From: Pelargonium tetragonum
Lineage: Eukaryota > Streptophyta > Magnoliopsida > Geraniales > Geraniaceae
Assembly: GCA_036897445.1 (NCBI GenBank)
Contig: JAYMTL010000092.1
Location: forward strand, 1-64,000
Length of the DNA stretch: 64,000 nt
Reading direction: 5' to 3'
Part shown: positions 15,181 through 27,720 of the stretch, piece after piece
Position numbering within the stretch: position 1 is the first letter of the stretch
How the letters are laid out: the number at the start of each line of letters is the position of its first letter
Made by a program: the position numbers and the translations under genes
Notes under the pieces: generated by a model
What the model saw: only the letters and a program-made list of their open reading frames with translations
What the model was told of the DNA's origin: nothing
The model's database searches: none

Positions 15181-15530
15181 AAATTAGATAGAACAGAGAG
15201 ACTTTATACCAACTGCTTATTCTTAATCTTCTCACTCTGCGTGACTTAGACTTACTTTACTTAATGTATTAACCTTCTCGTATTTTCTTTATAGAAGCTT
15301 GACTTTTCACCTATACTTAAGAGCTCTACTTGTACTCTGCAGCTTACTCTTACTTGCTTTCTGTGTCCTGGCTTTCTTAGCCATACCTATATCTGTACGT
15401 AGCCCCGAATTCTCTATCTTGATAAACGCCTCTACTTTTCAGGATACCTGTTTTAAAACCCTACAAACTTTATTGCTTGCGTCAAAGTAACTCTTCCTTT
15501 TTCTTTTTCTTTTTCTATAAGGTCTTTATT
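15181..15530. mobile_element. Pyrimidine-rich relic flanking the 15.05 kb repeat
   Basis: This stretch is strongly T/C-rich on the + strand and less RIP-like than its surroundings. The string TCTTACTTGCTTTCT near 15347 recurs exactly near 36843 at a similar distance from the repeat copy there, so it probably belongs to the same element. It contains the open frame 15299-15490 (+, 63 codons, very Leu-rich), which I take as the antisense shadow of A-rich DNA rather than a gene. It looks like a broken, old element interior of unknown class. Confidence 0.35.
15497..15514 (+). repeat. (CTTTTT)3 tract
   Basis: Three perfect six-base units CTTTTT, at the edge of a pyrimidine-rich stretch. Confidence 0.8.
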
Positions 15531-15628
15531 TCAGTACAAAGAATTTAGATATATCTTAAAAAAGTCAACCTCCAAATTGCACTTTAGCTCACCTATAAAC
15601 AGTTTATTATGAAAAAGATTACATCCGG

Positions 15629-15662
15629 AACTCTAATACTACTAAAACTCTAATACTACTAA
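15629..15662. repeat. Perfect 17-bp tandem duplication
   Basis: The unit AACTCTAATACTACTAA occurs twice head to tail with no mismatch. Exact identity in a heavily mutated block suggests a duplication later than most of the point mutation. Confidence 0.85.
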
Positions 15663-16140
15663 AAATGACCGGTTTTTATATGTTTTTATTTTAGTTGAAC
15701 TAATCCTACTAAGATAAAGCCACTTTATCGAAGATAATACGCGGAAGCTTCGCAAGCAAAAAGAGATTAGTCAGCTAGCACGGAGAGGAGATATATTACC
15801 GATAGAGTCTTTTTTTGTCTTTGGAACCCCATTTCTAACAACGAGTTATTGTCGTCAAGATGTTCTAATTTATAAACAGGGGTCTAACTTACCAAAGGGT
15901 AGCTGTTTAAGAGGGTTACCCGTGGAATAAAGGAATAGAGAAAATCTTATTACGAATTGAATTTTCACTAGAGCTTAACATTAAAGAGATATATTTATAT
16001 AAAAAGGGTGCTCCTGTGAAGAGGAGAGAATACTTCCTCCCGTTTCTGTGCTTTAAATTAATAGAACTAACTTGGAAACCTCGGGTGGGGTAACACTTTG
16101 CATCTATTTTCTTTCGATTCGGCGTTAGTGTAGTTTCTAA

Positions 16141-16440
16141 TATTTCTTCTTCTTGCTAGGGGGCTTTCTAACCTGTACTACCTATTGTACTACTCTACTA
16201 GTAAGGAAGTATATTCCCTATATGGTATATTAATAGAAGAGTCTTGGTTGTTTAAGGTAAGGCCTTTAGTAGGTAGAGAGGATTCTGCCTTAAAACTTAT
16301 AAGTAGATGTATTGTATATAGACAGCAATAGAGATTAAGAATAAGAGTTCTTGTACTATGAGGGAGGGAAGGTTTAGCCTGGCCGGTATTATCTCTTAAG
16401 AGCATAAGCAACTCCAAAAGAGATAGTCTTGACGCAAAAA
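16141..16440 (+). repeat. Dispersed repeat family, long copy at 16.15-16.44 kb
   Basis: The left part TCTTCTTCTTGCTA..GGG..CCTGTA matches the reverse strand of 27.35-27.42 kb. The middle AGTAGGTAGAGAGGATTC resembles the copy at 54.5 kb, and the right part GGGAGGGAAGG..GCCTGGCCGGTATT followed by AAGCAACT matches the reverse strand of 54.33-54.40 kb in the same order. The copy therefore spans about 300 bp and helps define the unit. The 87-codon open frame at 16190-16453 (-) lies inside it and shows no domain I recognise. Likely an LTR or comparable element end, old and degraded. Confidence 0.6.
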
Positions 16441-19400
16441 AGGGTAAAAACACCTTACGAAGTACCCAAACTGCATATACATTTTAGAAAGAAACTTTGG
16501 CTTCTATTCCATTTGTAAACCTTTTTATGAGCTTTGACTGGAAAGTGTTAAAGTAAGGAGTTGTAATTACATTACCTTCTGTTGTTACACTAATTTTAAG
16601 CGGTAGAATGTCTTTAAACGAACGCAAAAGGCTCCGATGTCAAATTACGAGGCATACTAATTACTCCCAGAAATGCTCCTACAAATTGTTCTGTTATTGT
16701 TCTAATTAATATAGATTATTTGTTCCTGAGTTTCCCTAAACTAAAGTAAAACCGAGGAGTCCTTAGCTCTTCTGAGAGATCCTATAAAGGGGTCTCTAAA
16801 AAGGGGGAATTTGTGTTGGTAAGAGTTTTCGGGTCAGAAAAGTGACTCTTTTTGTAGCAAGTCGACAAGGTTCTGTTTATAGGGTTAAAGAAAATACTAG
16901 AGCCCTTTCTATATACTCTATCTATTTGGTCAATAATTGTTGAGATTTGATGGTATTTCCGTTGTATTGAAAGCGAATCGGGTGTTATACACTGAGTCAG
17001 GATTCCTTATAATCTTTTAAAGCTGGGTTTTTAGAAGAGTTGTTTAAAAGTCAAGGGCCTCCGAACTCTTTTTTATTACTAAGACAGGGGCGTGATAAGT
17101 GAGGTTATCCTAATTTATATATATAGGTCGGGATACAAGCCCGGTTTCATTGACAAGGAAAGAAACAAACTAAGGATCCACGGGGAAGTTATAGCTAATA
17201 AGACTCCAAAGAAGCAGGGTCCATTTCTAATAAAGGAGAATTTTTTGTTAGTTTGAAGTACGACTTGGCGGGGTTTCCTGAGAGTCAAAGTCTTTTTTAG
17301 TAATGAAGGGTACTTACGTTGGTAAGGTACTTTTCATGAGTTTTCCTTATAATTTTAGGATCAAGAGTCCCCTATAGTGGCTTTTATAATAAGACTACGA
17401 CTACACCTTAATTTACAAAAAGTATTCCCAAGCATTTTCCTAGACTTGCTCTTTAATTCTTTATTTATATCTTTAAACTTAGAATGTAACTACAATCTAA
17501 TATCTAAGAAATAGCTAATGTGTGCCTAAAATAAAAAAGCCTGCTTTAAGAAGGATCCTTTTTTTTTAATCTAGTTCAGGAAAAGGGAAACCCCGTAGAC
17601 TGATTACCTATAACATTTTTCGAACTTAAGTATGATTTAATTTACAGACTTGAAGGAAGGAGGTCTCATGAGTTTTTGCACTTTAGCCTACTCCTAAGGT
17701 ATCCGGGTATTCCGTATATCCACTCTATTAAGAATTAAGAATTACTATCCAGTTTTATTCCATTGGATATGGGATTATAAGGAACTCCTGTTAGGATAGG
17801 GGTTAAAAGGCTCTCTTCCAATAAATTCTTTAACATGTCTATAATCAAATAGAAATGAATCTAGGAGCCTTGAGTTATGCTTATTCAAATAGGGGTCCCC
17901 CCGCTTTTTTTAGAATTACTTTGTTCGGGTTAGTCCTCTAGTAAAGTCAGTATTTTCTCCCTATACTATATTATCTCCATTACTTACTAAAAAACCTTAG
18001 GTCGGGTTAGACGCAAGCATTAGTACTTCTTTTTTATAAGACTTACCTTAGACTTCAGATCTAAGCTAAAACTGTAAAAAAGTTTAACTCAACCTAAAAA
18101 TTTTTTGATAAAATGAAACTCTCACACCTATGGAATATTCTTTCCCACTTACTATGTTTTAGCTTTCTTGCCAGGGGATACTATATAGCAGGACCTTGAT
18201 GAGTGGTAAATGCGTGTTCGGCTGTATCCTTTGAAAGGTTCGCTACATACTTTGTGTAGTGAAATCCAATTATAAAAAAACACTTTTACTAGCTTTACAA
18301 TATCACTAGAATTAAGCAGCCCCTGCTAGACTAAGCAAGTTACAGAAGTGCGGGTCTATGTCAATTTATTAAGTCTAATATAAAATCTGTATCCTAGTAC
18401 TAACTTATGTTGATTAAGAGTTGAAGTAATATACTTAATAAAAAGGTTTAAGAATAAGCTTTTAATGCCTGGAGGATTCTCCCTAACCTAAGGGGATATA
18501 AGCCCTCTTTTCTATATAGGGTGTGCTTTTCTTGCAATTGCATTTGAATATTAAGAGTAAAAGAATATCCAATAAGTAAAGTAAACCCCGCAGGTTCTTA
18601 ACAAAAGGCTTGCCCTACACTCGTTCTCCTATACAACTTATAAAGTCCCTAGGAGTACCTTTAAAATATGGATAACTTAAATCCATATATCTTTTCTCTG
18701 CTAAGAACTTCAATTTCCACTATTTTAACCAGTATACCCTAAGCTAAGTCTTACCCCTATCCCGACTATCCCGCAAGGCTCTTAATACCCCACTTCCTAT
18801 GAACTCTTAAGCAGTTACTGCCAAGTATGAATTTTTTTAGCCTAGCTTCGTAGATTTCAAAATAAAGGGTTTAAGGACACGCAAATTCTCCATGCCTAGT
18901 TTTGACACTACACTCCAACCCTAAAAAGAGTTAACCCCTATAATTATATTCATCTACCCACCTTCGGTTCTTTGTAAATTAACAGGTTTTTTATACACTC
19001 TTGCTCCAACCAAAGGGAGTTTTTCTGCAAGGTATAATTGCCTTTGCTTTATTTTAGATTAGAGATAAAGCTGCCCTTTCGAAGTGCTCCTCTCTTTTCA
19101 GTTTATTTAGCTCCTTACGTAAAGTATTGAAGAATTATGATATATATACAAATATGCGAAGCTACAGCTATAGGAGTCTTCCGGGATATAAAAAAGCTTC
19201 GCTCATTCGCTCAATAGGCGGGTTTCTAGGATGGAAAAATGTCTTTTTCAAACTCAAGGCATAGAATCAAGTTTGGAAATTTATAAGTGGAAGTAATACC
19301 GGAAAATTTCTAAGGCGAGTGATTTATCCAGGATAGAGCAAAACAGGGAGTATAACCCCAGAGCTTACCTTCTATTTAATTATGGGTATGATAAAATAGT

Positions 19401-22400
19401 AATGAAACAAAAGTAAACCAACACTAGAGAGTTTACATGATTCAAGCTTATTTTCAATACCTGTTCTAGAGAGTCAAAATTCTAGGTCTAATTTTGTTTT
19501 CAGGGATAACCTTGTGACTCGAGTCCCCTTAAAAGAGATTTAGGATAACTTATGAAATGAAAACTACAAAGATTTGCTCCTTATTATAAGGAATAGCCCC
19601 AATCTATCTGGTAAGAAACCCTATTTACCTTAAACTCCCTACAATGCAATAAATGAAGCAAATTTTATCCACTTTCCAAGAAATTGCTATCTCAAGTACT
19701 TTTGAACTAATCAGTCTTTTATAGAATAGGATAAAGTTCTATTTTAGATGTTTCACAGATAATTAAGATTTTAAGTTTTAGTTCATATAACAAATACTCT
19801 TTAGAATTACTTTATTAAAAATGAAAAAGAGTTTCCAATCCGGAGACCCCGCATATTTCTAGAATACAGTTCCTTTATCTTTAAGATTTAAACCCTAATA
19901 AAAGCTCTTAAAAATTTTTTGAGCTAGGAAGTCTATTTCCCTTTCAAGAATCTCCCACCGTTAGGGTTATGCGCTTTTTAATTTAATAATAGAGGAATCC
20001 CTAAAAGACGGGGTATTAAGCAATTTCTTTCAAGCGCCCTTCTAGATCCTTGAAAATTCTTGCTCGAGTTTATTTATATAGTAAGAGAGTATAAAAAAGA
20101 TCTCAAAAGGGGCCTGCCTCTGTCCCATTAGATTAATCTTTCAACTTATAGTTATCGGAATTCTTGTAGAATGTTGATTTAGAATAGGGTCCCCTTTGCA
20201 TGTTAAGAAAAGCAAGTAATTAAATGAAGCCCTTTGTCAATTTACCATGTATAGAACGCGGCACGGAATAATTTGATATTACTGCTCTTTTGAAAGCATG
20301 ACTCTATATTTACGAAACCCCCTTCCTTAGAGGAACTCTTAAACCCTGTAATAAAAAGCTAACGCCTATTTCATTTTGAAGACAGCCCCTTTATTTTAAG
20401 GTAAAGAATTACTGGCAACTAGGGACCAAAAAAGATAAAAAAAGCCCTTATCGTTATAGAAAGGCTTTTCATTTCCTTAGACCATGTCTCTAAATACAAC
20501 GTGCTACTTGGAGTAGCAACTGTCTTGTCAAAAAGCGAACTTATATTGTCTTCTTTATGTTTGATTAAGATACACTCTTTAGTTTAACCCTGAGTAAGCG
20601 GCCCTATATTAAAATTTACATCGGACTTTTTAAATATAAATACTTGAGTGAAATCCTTATAAACCTACGAGTATCCAGAGACTTAGTACCATACCCAAGG
20701 CGTTTTTCCTTATAAGGGATATAGTCGACAGAACTCTAAGGAAAGCCTGAATCTCTACAACTCGGACTCTAACCTGGGAAGCTTTACTCATATGGGAATA
20801 GTAGGGGCAAAATTATCCGTACTAAAACTGAGTTTACTCATTACCTTGACAAAAACCCGGGGTAACCGGTTGGAAAGTGGAGTTCTATTAGGGGTATCCC
20901 TTGGGATTTCCTAAACAAGTGAGCAAAAAGCTAAAAATTTATCAGAAGAATAAGAGGGTAAGGCATCTGTTCCCATTCCTTATTAAATTTGCTAAAACTC
21001 AAATTTTGAATTTCAAGTATTGCTGTTGGGTGAATATAATCCGGTAAAAATCCGACTGCCAAGCTTTCCTCTTTTGGAATTGCTTTAAAAAATCCGAAGT
21101 AACGCCAAACCTTAATCCTTGTGGACTCAAGAAAAACCCTATACTACATCCCTTTAATTCATTTAGCGAGGCCAAGATTGGAGCACTCCATTTTAGAATT
21201 TAGATTCCGTACTAGAGGATGCTGTATTTTTGACTTCCATGGACGTAGAACCCTAAAGAAAGTTCTAACAGCGCGAAAATAGGCAGTACCATACCTTTAA
21301 AAGAATGAGGAAACCCGCTGTATAAGTAAGAAAGGATACTATGGGAGTGCCCTGAAGAGGCTAGCCTTGGCCATGGCCGGATAACTGAGCAAAATACTCA
21401 ATTGAATCTTACATAAATTTCTCAACTATTAGCAAAAAGAAGAGCTTCTACCCTCAAAGGAGAGCTCCAGAAGCAAAGAATAAATCATGTAAACCCCCTT
21501 TTTTTAAAACATAGGAAAGCGGAGTCATTTTACAACAAAGCAAAAATCCAAAAAAGTTTCTATTATTATATTAAGGACTCCCTTACACTCAAATAGCTAT
21601 CTAAATAAAGCTAATGAGTACTCCTTCGTTTAGAAATGAAGTTCCCTTTTGTTAGAGCTCACTTTGAGCATGGTATTGCTGCATACTTTAAATCTACTGG
21701 GTATAGTCTGTCTAAAAAACTTCTATAGACAAAAAAGAAGTGAAAACTATTGAAAAAGACAAAGCTTAGATATGAGATGAATTAAAGTAAAGAGGAATTT
21801 CCCTATAGGCCTTAGGGGTAAGGGTTCTACTCATAATAGCTAAAAAATTAGATACAAAAAAGCATTGACCAGTAGATTACATAATTGTGACCTTGCTTTT
21901 AAGTCTTTTGAAAGATTTTGGTTATAGATCTTACAATGAGTTACTAAACTTCAGTTTGCTCTAAATATGTCTTAAGTTTGACTTTAAGCTAAAGGGGTCT
22001 AAGTACTCTAGATGGATCTATATTAACTTATGCCCCTTTTCGTTTATAAAGTGTAATATTTGAAAGCTTTACCAGTACCGGACTTGCAAATTTAGAAAAT
22101 AAGTACTCTTCAAAAGGCTTAAATAAAACTCTAAAAGATTTTGCCTTAATTTAAGGTATTAAGAGCTGGCACAAGGTGTTTTATATCCCCCTTAGGTACA
22201 AATGTACATGGAATTCTTGATATAAATGCTTAAAAAAGGACTCTTCTTTTCAATTTAATAGAAAAACCTTAAGTCTAGCAGAGGATATTCTAACTTCTAA
22301 ACGAGTTTCGTGGGTTACCCTATGAGAAGAGTTAAGTCAGGGTGTATCCATTTTGTAAGAGTTTTCGCCGCTCCTTTTTTTCTTAGAATCAATTTATATT

Positions 22401-22804
22401 GTACGAAACAAAGTTTTCATATTAAAATCGGGAAAGCTAAAGTCAGTCAGTAGGAGATAATATAAACTTACTCAGTCTCAGTTAAACAAAAAATCTAACT
22501 AAGCTAAGGGGATAAGGCAAAAATTTATGGAATAAACTAAGAACTACTACTAGCACGGGTGCTTCTACTATATTAATAAAGGAAGAATCTGTATGTCTTA
22601 TCCAGAGTTAGAGGTCCGGGATTTTTGCTCTTTAATTTAATTGTGTTTGGATGGATCCTCTTGCCATACTCCGAAAGAAGTCCCTTAGGATAAAGCATTT
22701 TCCTCAATCTGGTTTATACCTAGATTACCCCTAAACTAGTGAAATCGGTTGGACTCTTGTTCTGCTTGTTTTCTAGGACAGTGAGATAGGCGGACTTGTT
22801 GTTC
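16441..22804. other. Featureless AT-rich stretch
   Basis: Apart from a copy of the 14-mer TAATTACATTACCT at 16564-16577, I see no gene, RNA gene or repeat. The RIP-like texture is uniform. Confidence 0.55.
16564..16577 (+). repeat. Recurrent 14-mer TAATTACATTACCT
   Basis: One of five exact copies in the window. It lies about 120 bp beyond the 16.15 kb repeat copy. Function unknown. Confidence 0.6.
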
Positions 22805-22880
22805 CCTGTAAGGAATATCTTGTCTTAGTAGTATAGGAGTCGTATTGATAGAGGTACGAAGTAACAGTTCCTTAAGTTTT
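22805..22880 (+). repeat. Possible repeat-family fragment
   Basis: GTAAGGAATATCTTGTCTTAG, followed by GTAGTATAGG and GATAGAGG, resembles the AAGG-ATAT-CT..GTAGTTATTA..AGAGG part of the family. The match is short and weak, and could be chance. Confidence 0.3.
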
Positions 22881-25800
22881 TTTGTATTCCCTTTAAAACC
22901 CATTAAAAGTGTCAAAAAGTGAACATCTTTTTTTTTTATTTGTGTTACAAAAATGACCTCTAAAAGAATAGTATTTTCTTTACATTTTTTACACTTAAAA
23001 TCTTTATTGTTCTCTTTTTTTTATACCAAATTAAGACATATAGGTTCTCCTCTGTAAAAAAAAAGGCTCGATTTTCTTGTTAAAAAGTAAAGATAAAGAG
23101 TGCCCTTTTTCGTGACAAGTGGAAACCCTCTATAAGATGGGACAGATAAGTGTAGTTCTCGATAAGAGAGTTATTAATAAGAAATTATAAGATCCCAAAA
23201 CTAATGTTAGACTTCGAACATGGCAAGAGGCAGTTGAGGTGCAAAATAAAGAGTTGTTCCTTAAAAAAGATAAATAAGCTCAAAAGGCTATAGAGTGGGT
23301 TAAATTCCCTAACCATTAATTATGGTATGGGAATACTACTTAAAAAAACAAAAAGATAGTAGACCCCTCACCTCGGGTTTGTTACCAAGGTAACGAAGTT
23401 AAATTTCACTCTAAAATAAATATCCTCGATATCCACAAAAGGGAACTCCTTGCTTATTATATCCTTTAATTTACTAACTTTCAAACACAAAGCTTAACTG
23501 TGCTACTAAAGACTTTTTTTTTCTAAAATTATCAAAGGTATACTCTCTGCAAACTCATAAGGTTGTAAGAACACCCAACTTGCTCTTGCTTGTCCATTAA
23601 ACGAGATACAAGTTACAACTTTTACCGCACAAATACGGGATTTCCTTAACTACCCTAATACTTGAGAAAACCTCTGAATTGAAAAAGAAAAATTTTTGTT
23701 GGAGTAGAGAGGTCCATTACTTGTTAAGTTAAGGCGGCTTGAAAGGGTGCCGTAGTAATAGAAAGGCTATCCTAAAGAAGTAGTTATCACAGAATCCTCG
23801 ATTTGCAGATCTCGCTTAGAGTGAGATGCACAGAATTTGACTATAACTTGCGTTATTAAAAAACTAAGGAAACATTTATAAGGGTTCTTTAAACGGAAGC
23901 CTACTACGTATGCGTTATTTAAGAGACTTTTTCTGGGACTTTCCTATGTTTCCTAAAAATGGGTAGGGTTTTTAAGATTTTATACTTATAAACAGGGCCC
24001 TTTATCTAACCCTTATCTATAAGTTTAGCAAGGGTGTAAGCTTTTCTAGGAGTAGACTATGAGTATTTATAAAAAGGATTCTCTTTTAGTTCCGTAGGGT
24101 AATCCGCGTCAAATATCTTTTTAGTCAGAGTTAAGTTACCTTACTGTCAGTCCCTTATTCTTTTTGGGTGACGAAAATCAGAAGTTTTAATGGGATAGCG
24201 CTCAAGAAAAGCACACTGGAATGAACTAGGATTCCTTTAGAGGAGTTTAGCATTTATAACAGTTTAAAGGTATTAGTCCTTCCTTTGTTTAGTACAACAC
24301 AACGATATTGCACGATTAAGCATAGCTCGTAGAAATCCTTTTGATTTGAAGAGAGGCTCTTAAAGTAAGTGCAACACTGCCTCGCATTAAACCGCAATAT
24401 AGAATTCTAAGAGCTATACATATGATCTCAAAAATTTGAAATTCAATTAATTAGCTGTAGCAGGGGTGTATACAAGTATGTTAGCGGATCCCCCTTCAGT
24501 TTTATACTTGTAGGCATTAACCAGTTATATCCGGAAAAGGATAGATATATTAGATTAAGGTAGATTATTTGCCTTGGTAACTCCTCAGTTATTGTTAGAG
24601 GAAGTAAGGCTTTTTTTTGAATCAACGACGTTACAATTCGTGGCTAATCTAGTCAAATCAAAAGGAATGCTTATGTCTTCGTTAGCGAGAAACTTTAAAA
24701 ACTAAACGGGAGCCTTTTGACTATGTCTTGAGTCCGTTATACCGAGTCAGAGGAATAAAAGGAGTACTCCAAAACGGAAGCTTCTTTTAACAGTAGATTT
24801 TTCAACAAACCTAATTTCTTGGGGAACGACCCCCTTTAGTGGGAAACAAGCCGTCAAAAGGAGAGCTACGGGTTTGAGATTATATCCGCTAAGTTTCTCC
24901 AAGTCAGGTATAACCTATTTTCCAGATCTTTCTAAATTTCTAGTTAAAATCCGGGTTACCCAAGGATTTCCTAGTACACAAGGACCCTTCTTGACTCTTT
25001 AATCTGTTTACCTCTTTTTAGTGTTTTGAGCCCACCCCACTTGTGAGGACTTCTCCGCCATTTTTATTATACTCTAACTTAGTGCCTTTTATGAGCCCCT
25101 AAAATCAAGTCTAGCAAAAGCAATAAGAATATCTGACACTTCATGGAATTCAAAAGTCAAGCTATTAAAATCTAGTAAACTTTGCTCGTTCTTTCCCTTA
25201 TTGGGTAACCACTAAACCCTTCCCGCCAGATTAGGTATCCCGCGGATTGTCACTCAAAAATAGGAGGTCTATAGCGTACTGCATTTAGTATAAGGGTCTC
25301 CTGCTGTTATACATTTCGCAAACCCAACCCCAGATAATTTAATTGCAGCTAAAAGCCCGGGGCAATCCAAGTCTCCATAAAGGTAGATATACAAATTTTT
25401 CTTAAGGTTATTATTCCACAAAGCTTTCCTAAGCGATTTTGCACTTATTTTAGGATAAGCTGCTTATAGCATAAAAGCAGTAGAGTACAACAATCTAAAA
25501 ACTGAGTAGAGGAACCCCTTGACCTCAAACTTTTCCTTTAGATTAGAACCCCATACCGATGATACTGCGAAGAGCTTTGGAAATGCGTGAGATGAGAGTT
25601 TAAGGGGCTCCCCTATCGGAAAGATGAAGTAATTAGCAAGCAAGTAGTAGACTCAGTGAAAATAGGAACACGGCACGGGGCTGAAGAGATACAAGATAAC
25701 AAAGCTTAAGATGCACAAGCAAAGAGAGAAGTCCTACCATTACTTTAATGAAACTAGAATTTCTTATGTTTAGAAATAGGGATAGGAAAAACTTTGACTT

Positions 25801-27289
25801 CACTTTGGGTGTACCGGAACCCAATATGCTTCTTTTTATTCCCTAAACAACTAACCCGAATAAAGGAAAGAGTTCCTTCTTTTTCTTACTTTTCATTTCT
25901 CTGCGATACCTAGACCTAAAACTCCTTTTGCTCACTGCTTTCTTACTCCAAACTTTCTACTTTTCTACTTATAAGATACCTCTCTAGTAAGAACTCCAAG
26001 GAAGAAGAGGAATTCCCCTAGAATGTTTCATAAACTAGAACGAGGATTTTGTTTGGATCTATAAAGTTGTATAGGAAATCAATAAGACGTAAAATAAGCG
26101 GAACCTATTACAACTGAAGTTGCCTTCACAAGCGGATCTCCTATTCCAAGAGAGCCCTGCTGTACCCTACTAGATTGACTATGAGACGCTTTAATCTTAA
26201 ACGGAAGGAGTTCCTCCCTATAAGGCTCCGCTTCTTTTTCTAGTTCTATATTTATAATACGACTTACATAAAAGCTAGTTTAATAGGTTTTGGATATAGC
26301 ACAATCCTTAGCTTCTTTTTTACAGGGGCAACGTCTATTGGTCCGCTTCAGGTGGTTACTTAGTCAAAATTCCTTAGGATTGAAAGGGGCCCTCAACACC
26401 TAAGGAGTCCCCTGATAACTCACTTTAGTCTATATAGTAGGGAAATTAACCCTATAGCGTCCTTTTTGAGGGCTGGTAGTAAACTCGAAATATGGAAGAC
26501 CAACTCCTAAAAGCTCTGCTTTTACTCAGTATTTTATACTCCGAAAAAGCTTTGTAAAAAGTAATATCCGGCACCCTAGTTTAGAAGTTCTCAAAGAATT
26601 AAAGAAGTGCAGGTTTTCAAAAAGTTGTTAAGCAAATTTAGTGTATTGAACGAATTTTTTGCTACTTTTTTTATTCAGTAATCTGCCCTTAACCAAAGAG
26701 GTATACCTTATACTTTTAGACAAGGGCGCCCTTTACTACTAAATTAGGAAGGAAGCGCTTGTTAAAAAAAACTAAAATGAATTTCTGTAAAGCACTTGAA
26801 AGAATATTAAAAAGGTATTCTCAAGTTTCTCGCATAGAGTTACGAAGTTGGCTGGGTTAATTTTTTGTATAGCAACTCCACAAGGTAACACCTTAGATTC
26901 CGGATTCCACTCTTGATTTTAGTATAGAGTCCTCTTATTATTTATATAAGGGTATATAGGTCTTTTAGTTTTGTCCAAAAGTAGTACTAAGTAATAATAC
27001 CTTTCTTTTTGGTTATCCGGCAAGTCCTACGTTGAATCTGGATATAGTGCGTATTATATAGAATAGAATCTTTCTTGTAATAAAAGCCCGAAGAGTTTTT
27101 AAGAAAAACTCAGTTATACTCTAAAAGAATTTCAAGCCATGAACACACATCCAAAAATTTGAACTTTTATTAAAAGCTCAAGTATACTCGTATTCAACCA
27201 CTTAAGCGCAAGGTAAAAAGAAGAGGGGCCTTTTTTAAACAGTTAAGACAAGATATTTCAACAAAAATTCAACTTATACATTACTATAC
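22881..27289. other. Featureless AT-rich stretch
   Basis: A T-rich segment with several T-runs lies at about 22920-23035. Otherwise nothing is recognisable. The open frames at 24443-24625 and 25633-25824 (both -) have no motif and are judged chance. Confidence 0.55.
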
Positions 27290-27425
27290 TATAATAACTA
27301 TAATAGATATAATATACTTTAATTTACTAGGGAATGCCGGCTTAGCTACATTAGCTACAGGCTAGAGGAGGGCCCATAGCAAGAAGAAGACTAAGAAAAC
27401 AAGAATATCTTATTGGAAAGCCACG
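27290..27425 (-). repeat. Dispersed repeat family, copy at 27.3-27.4 kb
   Basis: Read on the minus strand it gives TCTTCTTCTTGCTA..GGG and then CCTGTAGCTAATGTAGC. The first block matches 16141 onward and CCTGTAGCTAATGT matches 36589 onward, in the same order. The direct repeat TTAGCTACA lies inside it. It is followed on the right by A-rich DNA, the same arrangement seen at the 54.3 kb copy. Confidence 0.55.
27342..27359. repeat. 9-bp tandem duplication TTAGCTACA
   Basis: Two perfect adjacent copies inside the repeat-family piece. Confidence 0.8.
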
Positions 27426-27720
27426 ATTTAGGGCTACTCACCTACTTGAACCTTGTACTGACGATGACACCTGAAAAAGCGTAAACTCTAAGGGGATCCT
27501 CTGATAAATAGGAGCCAAAAACTACTTACGAATCTAACTACGAAGAACCGGTCAAGGCACTCTGAAAGAATTTGACCCTTTGTGCTCGAAATGCAATATA
27601 GACACAGATCAAGAAAGACAAAGACAAGAACTCTGAAGAGAAGAGTAGTAGACTATGAAGATACAGAAGAACAAGTCAAGAGAAATAGAAAGAAATAAGT
27701 TATAACAAAAAATAAGAGAT
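27426..27720 (+). mobile_element. A-rich relic next to the 27.3 kb repeat
   Basis: The + strand is strongly A/G-rich here, with many CA and GA steps, and is less RIP-like than the surroundings. Conceptual reading gives Lys/Arg/Glu-rich stretches near 27600-27710. It stands in the same place relative to the repeat copy as the A-rich segment at 54.64-55.24 kb, so it is probably the interior of the same element type. It is broken; class and age are uncertain, but it appears old. Confidence 0.35.

Noticed and set aside
15299-15490. Leu-rich 63-codon frame as a small membrane protein
   Set aside because: Leu, Phe and Ser richness is what any T/C-rich strand gives; it lies in a repeat relic.
16190-16453. 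87-codon frame on the minus strand as a gene
   Set aside because: It lies within a repeat-family copy and shows no domain.
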